NCBI RefSeq assembly: GCF_900066015.1
Contig: NZ_LN890655.1
Location: 3,760,726 to 3,824,725, forward strand
Reading direction: 5' to 3'
Origin: Candidatus Promineifilum breve
GTDB taxonomy: Bacteria > Chloroflexota > Anaerolineae > Promineifilales > Promineifilaceae
Length of the DNA: 64,000 nt
Shown one piece after another: positions 54,971 to 63,217 of the stretch. The notes under the pieces were generated by a model that did not search any database, was not told the DNA's origin, and saw only the letters and a program-made list of their open reading frames with translations. Both the position numbers and the translations under genes were made by a program. The stretch's first letter is position 1; every line of letters starts with the position of its first letter.

Positions 54971-56496
54971 TACAACCCCGCCCCCCGCCGTGCAACCAAC
55001 GTCACCAGCGTCGGCACCGGCTCATCCGGCGCAATATCAATCTCCCCGCTGTCGGCATCGTAGTTCGTTTCTCCAATCCGAAACGTCCGTATCCGGTCAA
55101 TCCCCGACGCCAGTGTTGGCGGCAGATTCCGCATCGTCACCGTATCCCCGGCCCGCATCGCCCACAGCGGCCATTGCCCGCCCGCCGTGTCGAACACCCG
55201 GTCAAATTCAATCCGCGACCGCGCCTGCATATCGGCCCGGTCGCGCAGCCACACATCCCGATGCGTTTCGGCCTCGCTTGCGCTCGTCGTCTGCACGCCC
55301 ACCGCGCCGCGTCGGGTAATTCCATACCGCGCCCAGCTTGCCGGATCATTGACCGTCGCCGTTCGCATCGTCGCCCCGTCGCCGGCGCGATAGACCGCAT
55401 AGGCGCTGTTACGCACCTTCTCCAAACTGCGTTGCAATTCAGGCACGCCGCTCGTATCCACATACCAGTCGCGGCCCGCCGACCCGCGCCGCCGAAAATG
55501 CAGCACCCGGCCCTCGTAGACCCCCCACTCATACCCGTGCAACAATGCCAGCCGATCCAGAATATCGGCCGGGTACGCATCCTCGTAAATCTCATCCCGC
55601 AGGTCAAGCGCCGTCTCTGCAATCAGCGCGTCCGACGCCGCCAATTGCGCCGGGTTAATCCCGCTGACATACGCCCGCAGCCCTGCGGCGATGTCCGACG
55701 CATAAATCGAACCCGACGCCGACTTAATCCGCACGGCCGTCAGCCGCGCGTAATTCACGCCCGTCTCGGCCGTGATGGTGCTGTTGCTGCCGCTGTCATT
55801 CGAGATCGAGAAGATAATCCGTTGCCGCGCCGTCGTAGAAAGCGCCCACGTCCCGGTCTGCAACGAGCCGGTTCCCGTTATCGTGGCCTCGACCGTTATG
55901 CCGCTGAAATCGAAATTGCACGACAGCAACCGCGCCTTCCAGCCCGACGGCAATAGGATGCTGTAATCGGCCGAGAAGTGGACAATATTCCGCGCACCGC
56001 CATGAGGCGCGGCAAGCGTCAGTTCGCCGACGTTGCCGAAGCCTGTGGCGTAAGTCTCATCCTTTCGCGGGGCGATGTAGAGCCGGTTATTATTGTCCAT
56101 CTCATACTGCGCCGGCCGCGCCGCCGATCTATCCTGCTCCGTCACCGCCCGCCAATCGCTCGTGCTCGACTTCGACCACAGTGCCGTATACGGCACGTCC
56201 AACATCGCCCGCGCATACCCCAGCGCCGTCAGGCTCAAGCCGCCCTCAACGATGGCAATGTCCTCAAGCCGCCCCTCCCACGCCGCGCCCGTCGCCCCAT
56301 CCGAGACAACCACATGCGGCGTTCCCGGCCACTCGTAAGCCTCAAACGCCTCATTGACCGGCATCGGCACAAGCGCAACCCGGCACGCCGAAAAGCCCCG
56401 TTTGTTGGTCGAGAAGCGAACGCCACGCGCCCGGCCGCCGTAGTCGGCCAGCAACCTGCCGCTTATCGAAGACGTGTAAATCTGTAGCGACAACAT
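54970..56496 (-). CDS. Phage tail protein (baseplate or tail-hub type)
   Basis: The 508-residue product lies between the distal-tail-like gene and the fibre gene. It contains a hub-like region (ILDRLALLHGYEWGVYEGRV) and later a segment typical of receptor-binding tail proteins (RAGDTVTMRNLPPTLASGID). No enzymatic motif is seen. Assignment rests on position and general pattern, so the subtype is uncertain. Overlap with the downstream gene is one base. Confidence 0.7.
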   Translation of the reverse strand: MLSLQIYTSSISGRLLADYGGRARGVRFSTNKRGFSACRVALVPMPVNEAFEAYEWPGTPHVVVSDGATGAAWEGRLEDIAIVEGGLSLTALGYARAMLDVPYTALWSKSSTSDWRAVTEQDRSAARPAQYEMDNNNRLYIAPRKDETYATGFGNVGELTLAAPHGGARNIVHFSADYSILLPSGWKARLLSCNFDFSGITVEATITGTGSLQTGTWALSTTARQRIIFSISNDSGSNSTITAETGVNYARLTAVRIKSASGSIYASDIAAGLRAYVSGINPAQLAASDALIAETALDLRDEIYEDAYPADILDRLALLHGYEWGVYEGRVLHFRRRGSAGRDWYVDTSGVPELQRSLEKVRNSAYAVYRAGDGATMRTATVNDPASWARYGITRRGAVGVQTTSASEAETHRDVWLRDRADMQARSRIEFDRVFDTAGGQWPLWAMRAGDTVTMRNLPPTLASGIDRIRTFRIGETNYDADSGEIDIAPDEPVPTLVTLVARRGAGL

Positions 56497-56498
56497 GA

Positions 56499-57884
56499 TT
56501 ATTCCAGAGTCAGATACCCGTTTGTCCGCGTAATCCGAAATGCCAACGACTGCACGCTGCCGCCGTTATTGGTCAATCGCCATTTGCTGCCGTCAGTCGC
56601 CAGCAGGCAAGCGGCAACCGTCCCGGCCGTTGCGAAAATCGTCGCGTCACCGCGATAGTTCAGCGTGAACTCATCAACGGTGTCAAACACAACCAACGGC
56701 GTTAATTCGGCGTTTAGCTGATGATCGATGATCAAATCGCCGGGATACGTAGGAAACGACTGGTTGTTCGTGAGAGCGATGGCCCGGCTGGTATCTGGAT
56801 TGTCCAGCGCAAGCAGCACAACGCTGTCAATGTCCAGCGTGCCGTCATTGGTGTCCGACGCCCCCCATAGTTCGATCGACTTCAGCGGATATTTTGTTGT
56901 CACGGAACCGACATAAAGCCACTGAGGGAAGGTGCTGGTGGGTGGGATAGCCAGACGCGGGAACTGAATAAACCGGCCACCGTTATAATATTCTCGCGCT
57001 TCGGGCTGTAGATAAAATGTGTTGGTCGCTGAATTATTTCGGCAATTAACAAACAACCCCCAGCGCCGCGCGAAGTTCAGGTCAACCAGCGCCGCAACAT
57101 TCACGCGCCCCAGGTCCATAAATCCCAGCGGCCCACCCGATGTATCCGGCGTGAAACGTTTAACATTGCCCGACATCGCGAAGTTTGCCGCGTCGCTCAC
57201 CGTCGCCGTGTCGGCCGTATCGGTGAATGACTCGGAGTCGATGACAACGATCTGCTTGTCAAACCACGCGGTCAAAATGAAGCCGTTTACCCCCCTGTTC
57301 GACTGAGGAACGGAAATGTTTAATAGCTCAATTTTCAGCGGAGCAATGTCGCCGCGCGGTATAAACCCCGTCGCCGTTAATGTGGCCGGATTAGCCCCCG
57401 TCGGCGTCGTCTTGGTTTCCGAATCGCCCAGCCACAATGCGCTACGCCTGAATCGCAGAATCACCGGATCGAGCGCCCCCATCGCCGCCGCGTCTCCATA
57501 GCGAGGCGGGAGTTCAATCATCGCCTCGCCCGGCGACGCGGGGCCAAGAATAACCGCCGATAGCTCCGGGCTGGTCGCCGTCATCTTGACCACCAGCTTT
57601 ACCGGTGCAACGCGCTCGCCACGGCTCCAGCGTTCCGCTTGGTCCATCAATGAAAAAAGCCTCGACAGATTTTGCGCGGGTGTACTCGGAGTCGGGCTGG
57701 GCGTCGCCCCGATAAACAGCGTCATTTCCTCAACGACCTCGCCATACGGCCCGCGCCCGCCTAGTTCTCCCACGCGCCGCGTCGCCACGGCCGGTGCCCA
57801 ACTCGTCACCCGATACGCAGGATTATTAATGAAGTCAATCCCCGCGCCGCCGGTGTCCCGATCTATTTTCAGTGTTACCGCCAT
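56499..57884 (-). CDS. Phage tail protein (distal tail-like)
   Basis: The 461-residue product directly follows the tape measure gene, where distal tail proteins lie. It starts MAVTLKIDRDTGGAGIDFIN and is beta-rich throughout. A helical stretch near residue 75 (LSRLFSLMDQAERWSRGER) is like the linker in such proteins. It overlaps the tape measure stop by one base. Specific family not recognised. Confidence 0.65.
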   Translation of the reverse strand: MAVTLKIDRDTGGAGIDFINNPAYRVTSWAPAVATRRVGELGGRGPYGEVVEEMTLFIGATPSPTPSTPAQNLSRLFSLMDQAERWSRGERVAPVKLVVKMTATSPELSAVILGPASPGEAMIELPPRYGDAAAMGALDPVILRFRRSALWLGDSETKTTPTGANPATLTATGFIPRGDIAPLKIELLNISVPQSNRGVNGFILTAWFDKQIVVIDSESFTDTADTATVSDAANFAMSGNVKRFTPDTSGGPLGFMDLGRVNVAALVDLNFARRWGLFVNCRNNSATNTFYLQPEAREYYNGGRFIQFPRLAIPPTSTFPQWLYVGSVTTKYPLKSIELWGASDTNDGTLDIDSVVLLALDNPDTSRAIALTNNQSFPTYPGDLIIDHQLNAELTPLVVFDTVDEFTLNYRGDATIFATAGTVAACLLATDGSKWRLTNNGGSVQSLAFRITRTNGYLTLE

Positions 57885-60037
57885 TAGTACCCCGTCCTCA
57901 TGCGCACGTCGGCCCGGCCGCCATACTCGCGCATCACATCTTCAATCATTCGCCGCAAGTCGGTATCTACCCCACGCGCCGCGCCGCGAGCGTCGATGTT
58001 GACCGTCACATTGTGCGTGCCGCCGCCGGTCGCCACAGGCCGCATTGCCGCCGCGCCCGTGGCCCCAACCGCGCCCAGCCCCACATCGAAGCCGCCTGCC
58101 AGTTGCCCGCCAATCCTGTCCATCTCGGCTCCGAATGCTTTCCATGCCGTATGAATCGGCAGAGGCGAGCCGGGCAACGCCCACGCCGGCAAGTCAGGCA
58201 GATTGATCTGAAAATCGAAAACCTTACCCTTGATCCAGTCCCAGAACCCTTGCACCGCGCCGACAAATCCTTCCCACGCCTGCTTAACCGGCGTGATGGC
58301 CGCGCTAATCCCGCCCATTACGCCCTCGAAGATGCCCTGCAACGGGCGCAAGGCGTTGGGCAATGTCACCTGCACCCACTCCTTGAGCGCTTCCCAAATC
58401 GGCCGGATCACATTCCAGGCATTGGCCACGGCCGTCTGAATGGCCGGCCACACTTCATTGGCCCATTTTTGATGCAGGAACTCGATCCACGGCACGATAT
58501 TGTCATTAATCCAGCGGCCCAGTTCCTCGAAAATGGCCTTGATGATCGTCCATACATTCTGCGTCACTGTCTGAATCACCGGCCACACGTCAACCGTCCA
58601 CTTCTGCCACAACATCTGCAACGTCGGTATCAGCGAACCCGTCACGAATGTCACAATGGCCGTGAAAATCTGCTGGATAATGGGCCACACGACGGCGATC
58701 GCGTTCTGAATGGCGGGCCACACCGTATCCACCCACATCGACCGCAGGAACTCCAAGGCGACAGGGATGTTGACCTCAAGCCAGTCTTTAATCGCTTGAA
58801 TCACCGGCTGAATCGTCGCCCAGACCGCCGCCGTCTTCTCCTGAATCCCGCCCCAGTTGTTTTCCCACGCGTTGCGGAGCAGAGCGACCACGGCGATGAC
58901 GGCCGCAATGGTGAGCAGGATAGGAGCCATTGCGGTAATGAGGCTCCAGATAATCGGCAGGACAATCGCGGCGATGCCGACCGCCGCCGCAATCAATACA
59001 TCCTTCCATGATACGAATTGGCCGATAGCCTCAAGCACCGGCGTAATCAGTGTCACCACGCTATCTCTCAAATCGTAGAATTTCATCATGAGGCCGGGCA
59101 ACACGTTGTCACGAAAATCAATTAATCCGGCCAGCATCTCAGGCGGCAAAATACCCGACATGGCGTCGATGAACGCATCCAGCGGCGACATGCCCGATTC
59201 CAGATTCCCGACAAAAGCCAGAATCACGCCGCTGATTTTCGACAAAACGCCGACAAACGCATCGACCTTTTCCATGAGCGGCGGGATGATGCGCTGAGTC
59301 AGAGCCGAAAATTTATTCATGAGCGGCGTAATCGCCGGTAGCAATTTCGCCCCGATCTCATCCTTCACGTTTTGCAGCGTGACCTGAAACGCTTTGAACG
59401 GGTCAGACATGCCGTCCATGCCTTCGGTGTTCGCGGCTAGTTTCTCCATCACCTGATTCATGAGCGCCGTCTGCTGCTCGGCTTTTGTCAATTCATCGGC
59501 CGACTTGCCGACCGACTTGGCGTATATCTCATTGGCCTCGGTCAAGTTCACCTGAATGCCCAGGTTGTCGAGAATCATCGGCGACAGCCGACCGACGCCC
59601 TTGACGAGGCTGTCGAGCATGAAGCCCATATCTTGCCCGGTCGCCGCCGACACTTTCGACAGATAGCCCATTGCGTCGGGCAACACCTCGGCGAAATCGT
59701 TACCGACCAGAGCCGCCGCCGTGTTGAACGAACGCATTAATTCGGTATTGGTAATCAGCCCGCCGCTGGAATCCTGTAGCGCGGCTATCATTCCGGCGCT
59801 GCCGCCTTCCATTGTGGACGTTAGCTCGCCGAACGCCGAGGTCAGGCCGGGAAGCGCCGCCGCGTCCTGAGCCAGCCCGACAACCGCCGCGCCCAGTCCG
59901 ACAACCGCGCCGGTCGCTATACCCAGCCCGCCCAAGGCCACCGCGCCGACCGACCGCAGCGAGCCGCCGATCCCCTTCAGGACGCCGCTGGCCTTATCCT
60001 CGGCCGTTACGATGATCTCGACTAAATTCTTTGCCAT
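57884..60037 (-). CDS. Phage tail tape measure protein
   Basis: The 717-residue product sets tail length. It begins MAKNLVEIIVTAEDKASGVL, followed by a hydrophobic glycine-rich region, then helical parts (ALVGNDFAEVLPDAMGYLSK). A membrane-like hydrophobic stretch lies at about residues 335-385, and several Trp-containing repeats (of the type WPAIQNAIAVVWPIIQQIF) follow at about 420-590. Tape measure repeats of this kind are common. It follows the tail-assembly chaperones, as in siphoviruses generally. Confidence 0.9.
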   Translation of the reverse strand: MAKNLVEIIVTAEDKASGVLKGIGGSLRSVGAVALGGLGIATGAVVGLGAAVVGLAQDAAALPGLTSAFGELTSTMEGGSAGMIAALQDSSGGLITNTELMRSFNTAAALVGNDFAEVLPDAMGYLSKVSAATGQDMGFMLDSLVKGVGRLSPMILDNLGIQVNLTEANEIYAKSVGKSADELTKAEQQTALMNQVMEKLAANTEGMDGMSDPFKAFQVTLQNVKDEIGAKLLPAITPLMNKFSALTQRIIPPLMEKVDAFVGVLSKISGVILAFVGNLESGMSPLDAFIDAMSGILPPEMLAGLIDFRDNVLPGLMMKFYDLRDSVVTLITPVLEAIGQFVSWKDVLIAAAVGIAAIVLPIIWSLITAMAPILLTIAAVIAVVALLRNAWENNWGGIQEKTAAVWATIQPVIQAIKDWLEVNIPVALEFLRSMWVDTVWPAIQNAIAVVWPIIQQIFTAIVTFVTGSLIPTLQMLWQKWTVDVWPVIQTVTQNVWTIIKAIFEELGRWINDNIVPWIEFLHQKWANEVWPAIQTAVANAWNVIRPIWEALKEWVQVTLPNALRPLQGIFEGVMGGISAAITPVKQAWEGFVGAVQGFWDWIKGKVFDFQINLPDLPAWALPGSPLPIHTAWKAFGAEMDRIGGQLAGGFDVGLGAVGATGAAAMRPVATGGGTHNVTVNIDARGAARGVDTDLRRMIEDVMREYGGRADVRMRTGY

Positions 60038-60261
60038 TACGATTTTTTGTGTTTGCTACCGTCGCGTTGGCCGCGTGCTATTTCACTCTGATAGACCGAC
60101 CGGCGCAAGAACCACAGCACCCGGCCCGGCGGCGATTCCCCCGTGATCTCCCACGGCGGGCACCCCCACTCTTCGGCCGCTTGCAAGACGCCCGTCCAGA
60201 GGGGCAATGAGGCGGGCACGTTGGGGAGAAGGGCGGCGTTGTAAATCTGCCGCCTTACTCG
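60037..60261 (-). CDS. Tail-assembly chaperone GT extension (made by -1 frameshift)
   Basis: This frame has no good start of its own. It is entered from the 60255-60524 gene by a -1 shift at CCCAAAC (60267-60261). The resulting extension of about 74 residues (RVRRQIYNAALLPN, then WTGVLQAAEEWGCPPWEITG) matches the T part of siphovirus G/GT chaperones in size and place. The joint product would be about 162 residues. A GTG at 60219 is an unlikely independent start. Confidence 0.7.
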   Translation of the reverse strand, partial: RVRRQIYNAALLPNVPASLPLWTGVLQAAEEWGCPPWEITGESPPGRVLWFLRRSVYQSEIARGQRDGSKHKKS

Positions 60262-60524
60262 TTTGGGACGGATGCCTCCTGCATCTGCGCGGCCAACTGC
60301 TCAACGGTTGTCATTAATTGCGACACCTTCAACCGGCGCACGCTTGCCATCGCCGCCGCCGTGTCCAGATAGTGACCATTCTCATCGACCGCAAAAAACG
60401 CCAGGAATTCGCCGGCGGTTTTGTTGCTCATGCTCTCGCTGGATACATCCATCAACAAGCCGAATTCCATTTCTTCGATACGCTCCGGCGTCACGTGAAA
60501 GCGCACAGGTGTTTCGTCTGCCAT
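60255..60524 (-). CDS. Tail-assembly chaperone G
   Basis: The 89-residue product lies between the major tail protein and the tape measure, the normal place of tail-assembly chaperones. It is acidic and helical (MEFGLLMDVSSESMSNKTAG and VSQLMTTVEQLAAQMQ). Its last codons GTC CCA AAC contain a canonical slippery heptamer, giving the G and G-T pair known for lambda and many siphoviruses. Confidence 0.8.
   Translation of the reverse strand: MADETPVRFHVTPERIEEMEFGLLMDVSSESMSNKTAGEFLAFFAVDENGHYLDTAAAMASVRRLKVSQLMTTVEQLAAQMQEASVPNE
60261..60267 (-). promoter_or_regulatory. -1 ribosomal frameshift slippery site
   Basis: On the - strand CCCAAAC reads C-CCA-AAC in the zero frame, the X-XXY-YYZ pattern for -1 slippage. 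It lies three codons before the stop of the G gene. The new frame is open for about 74 codons to the start of the tape measure gene. Confidence 0.8.
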
Positions 60525-60532
60525 AAATCCTC

Positions 60533-61546
60533 CTACGGAATCGAAACCAACTCATTCACCAGCGTAATCGCCAGCGACTTACCCGCCGTCGAATCGTAGC
60601 CGATGGCCCCCTCGACCTTGACGATGCTGTTGCCCTCGTCCGCGTCCAGCGCGTCGAAGGTCGTGTACCGGCACGCCATATCGATGATCATCATCTTCGT
60701 GGTGTAGAGCGTCCCCGGCGTCGTGTTCGTGCTGCCGGGAATCGACAGCCGAATCAAACGCGGCGCGTTGTTGCGCCAATGCGTCTTCTCGGCCACCGCC
60801 GCCGCGTCATGCTCATACGTCGCGCTAAACGTCGCACCGAATGAATCAATGTCGAAATAGTGAAAATCGAAATACAACTGGCCCTTATCGACCACCCACT
60901 TGCCGCGCCAGCCCGTATCGACCTTTAATTCCCACGACAGCAGCATCCCCGTTACCGGCGTCGCTCCCAGCGTGCCGCCGATGGCGTCGATGAAAAACGA
61001 CCCCCGGCCGGTGATGATCTCCTCAACGGCCGGCACGGTCAGCGCCGGGGTGAACGTCGTGTTCGTCACCTGCCGACCGATCCAGTTGGCGCTCATCATG
61101 ACCGGCTGCCCGCGCTCACCGCTCAGGGTGAACGATTCAACGAACGAATACTCCATCTCCTCGGCCTGCTGATTGTCGCCGGTTTCAATGGTGTACGTCT
61201 TGATCGCATTGACCGCCTGGTGTCCCATGGCGTAATTGTAGATTTTCCCGCTGCCCGCGCCGTCGGCCGCGCCCGTGCCGACCGCCTTGATACCGGCTTC
61301 GAGAATGTGACACAACTGCTGAAACGTCGCCGCCGTCGCCGCCATATCCAGCGCGCCGCCGACCTTGCTCAGATACGCCCGGTTGCTCTTGACCGCCATG
61401 CCGATCTGCTCGTCAACGGCCTCAACTTCGCGCGTGTCGTGCAGGTTCCCGCCCACACCACGCCAGATAGTGGAAGCGGCAACCGCAGTCCCAAAAACCG
61501 ATTCCTTTCCGAGTTGGATTTTCTGCGCCCATTTCTGACCCATCAT
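60533..61546 (-). CDS. Phage major tail protein
   Basis: The 337-residue product has the position and features of a siphovirus tail tube protein: MMGQKWAQKIQLGKESVFGT at the start, PGTLYTTKMMIIDMACRYTT and the ending VKVEGAIGYDSTAGKSLAI. It lies upstream of the chaperones. Two adjacent ATGs (61546, 61543) overlap the stop of the preceding small gene. Length is within the range for tail tube proteins with an extra C-terminal domain. Confidence 0.8.
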   Translation of the reverse strand: MMGQKWAQKIQLGKESVFGTAVAASTIWRGVGGNLHDTREVEAVDEQIGMAVKSNRAYLSKVGGALDMAATAATFQQLCHILEAGIKAVGTGAADGAGSGKIYNYAMGHQAVNAIKTYTIETGDNQQAEEMEYSFVESFTLSGERGQPVMMSANWIGRQVTNTTFTPALTVPAVEEIITGRGSFFIDAIGGTLGATPVTGMLLSWELKVDTGWRGKWVVDKGQLYFDFHYFDIDSFGATFSATYEHDAAAVAEKTHWRNNAPRLIRLSIPGSTNTTPGTLYTTKMMIIDMACRYTTFDALDADEGNSIVKVEGAIGYDSTAGKSLAITLVNELVSIP

Positions 61547-61710
61547 TCACCGTCCTTATCGGCCTTTTTCCCGGCCGTCGGCTTATCCTCAACGTAGAGG
61601 CCGCTGGCAATGAGCGCCTTCGCCCCGCCGTGGCCCTCCACTTCCTCAGCAGTCAAGTCCCGCGCCGGAACTCCCGGCACAAAACCCGCGCCGACATATT
61701 TCAACGTCAT
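61543..61710 (-). CDS. Small phage protein
   Basis: A 55-residue product starting MTLKYVGAGFVPGVPARDLT, with SGLYVEDKPTAGKKADK near the end. Proteins with an N-terminal FVPGVPARDL-type sequence occur beside head-tail genes in many phages, with unknown function. Its ATG overlaps the previous gene (ATGA) and its stop overlaps the major tail protein start. Confidence 0.75.
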   Translation of the reverse strand: MTLKYVGAGFVPGVPARDLTAEEVEGHGGAKALIASGLYVEDKPTAGKKADKDGE

Positions 61711-62129
61711 AGCACCCTCTGAATCTTCACCTCACCCAGGTCAATAAGCGCGCCGAAATACCACACATCGCCCCACTGCACCGGGCCATAGGTGTACGTA
61801 ATTTGCTCAATATTGTGGACCGTACCGATCGGCGACGTTTTCAGATACCCGAACACCGCGTCTATCACCGGCTCGATCTGCGGCAATATCCGCTGATTCG
61901 CCACGGCGATATTGCCCATCGCCGTCAGCAGGCCGACACGAACTTCATGGTGATACGTCGCCAGCTCAGGCGGCCCAATGACCGCCCGCCCGCCGGTCAG
62001 CCACACCACCGCCGCCGGGTGGCTCGCCAGTTGCGACGGCGGGTCATCCGGCACGAACTGGATACCCGGCAAACCGCGCACAATGCCGATCACCCCATCG
62101 ATGAATGTCTCAATGGTTGGATTAGACAT
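61707..62129 (-). CDS. Phage tail completion/terminator-type protein
   Basis: The 140-residue product resembles siphovirus tail terminator or minor tail proteins that follow the connector genes: IETFIDGVIGIVRGLPGIQF at the start and VWYFGALIDLGEVKIQRVL at the end. Assignment is from position and general pattern. It overlaps the connector gene by eight bases. Confidence 0.65.
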   Translation of the reverse strand: MSNPTIETFIDGVIGIVRGLPGIQFVPDDPPSQLASHPAAVVWLTGGRAVIGPPELATYHHEVRVGLLTAMGNIAVANQRILPQIEPVIDAVFGYLKTSPIGTVHNIEQITYTYGPVQWGDVWYFGALIDLGEVKIQRVL

Positions 62130-62727
62130 AGCGCCGGTCTACTCCATCCAGCATTGCCAGCACGTCGGCATCGGCGTTGATCCGCGCCTGCACGATCGTC
62201 ACGCCCAGCCCCGGCGTACCGGCCACGCCGAAGATAGCGTCCTTGCGCATCCACAGCCGGTGCGCTATCAGCAAGCAAGCCTGTTGAATCGACGCGGGCG
62301 GTTCCAGCGAATAGCCGAACATGCCCGTCACCTCGATAGCGCTATCGCCCGTCGGGAACGTTCGCCCGCTGTTTGCACGCCGCCGAATCTGCCGGTAAGG
62401 GCGGTTCCTCATAGCCGCGTTCGCCGGCTCCAGAATGAAGTCGGAATCAAACCACGTGGTTTCATACACACCATCGCCGTCTTCATCCGTCGAGAGCATC
62501 GTCAGCGACACCAGATCATCGATGTACAGCAAATCCGGCCACCGCGCCGTATAGACGCGCGACTCGGCCACCGCCCGAAAGCGCGTGTCCATCCGCTCGT
62601 CAATCCAGCGCGTCGCCGCCGCCAATGCCGTGTTCATGTTGCCGACATTGGCGGCCTGCCACGAAACATCGCCGGACGCATCAATGTGCGCCTGCAGCTC
62701 CGCAAGAGTTGCGTAGGTATTGCTCAT
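62122..62727 (-). CDS. Phage head-tail connector (Gp6-like)
   Basis: The 201-residue product has the pattern of Gp6-like head-tail adaptors: MSNTYATLAELQAHIDASGD, then ALAAATRWIDERMDTRFRAV and, in the middle, YIDDLVSLTMLSTDEDGDGV with a helical end. Such proteins form a ring beneath the portal. It lies between the capsid-side genes and the tail genes, as expected. Confidence 0.75.
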   Translation of the reverse strand: MSNTYATLAELQAHIDASGDVSWQAANVGNMNTALAAATRWIDERMDTRFRAVAESRVYTARWPDLLYIDDLVSLTMLSTDEDGDGVYETTWFDSDFILEPANAAMRNRPYRQIRRRANSGRTFPTGDSAIEVTGMFGYSLEPPASIQQACLLIAHRLWMRKDAIFGVAGTPGLGVTIVQARINADADVLAMLDGVDRRYV

Positions 62728-62745
62728 CTCAACGTCCGGCGGCCA

Positions 62746-63186
62746 CTAGCCGACAATCTCATCAACCGATGCCAGGTCAGACCCCGACGCCGGGCCATAA
62801 TCCGGGTTGAACCCCAGAATAGCCGCGCCCGCGATCGTTGCCGCAACCGCCGTCGTTACCGACAGCGCCACGTAGCGATATCCTTCGGTCAGTTCGTCGC
62901 CGCGCAGGTTAATCAAAACCTGCTTGTTGCTATCGGTGCCCGCGGCGGTCAGTTCCGTCACCGCCTTGCCGGTGATGTCGGCCGGATTCGACCCGTCCGA
63001 CGCCTTCGATTGCACCAACTTGGCGTTAAACGTGCCGTTGGTCGTCATCGCGCCCAGCAGGATGATCGCCAGAAGTTGCTCGAATTTCGAGGCGTCCACC
63101 CAATCGCTTACATAGGTATTGGCCGTCAACGACGCCGGGTCAATTGTGGCGACCACAGCCGCCCGCTCACTTGGTTTACTTGCCAT
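62746..63186 (-). CDS. Phage structural protein of unknown type
   Basis: The 146-residue product follows the capsid gene in the - strand direction. It is rich in Ala, Thr and Val, with segments such as SDWVDASKFEQLLAIILLGA and GYRYVALSVTTAVAATIAGA. It could be a head decoration or neck protein; no family was recognised. Confidence 0.6.
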   Translation of the reverse strand: MASKPSERAAVVATIDPASLTANTYVSDWVDASKFEQLLAIILLGAMTTNGTFNAKLVQSKASDGSNPADITGKAVTELTAAGTDSNKQVLINLRGDELTEGYRYVALSVTTAVAATIAGAAILGFNPDYGPASGSDLASVDEIVG

Positions 63187-63217
63187 GTTGAAACTCTCCT
63201 ATCGGGATCAACCCAGA

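Noticed and set aside
60083-60304. Alternative - strand frame between the tail chaperone and tape measure genes
   Set aside because: It overlaps both chaperone frames and lacks a start with a ribosome-binding site; the slippery site explains the true second frame.
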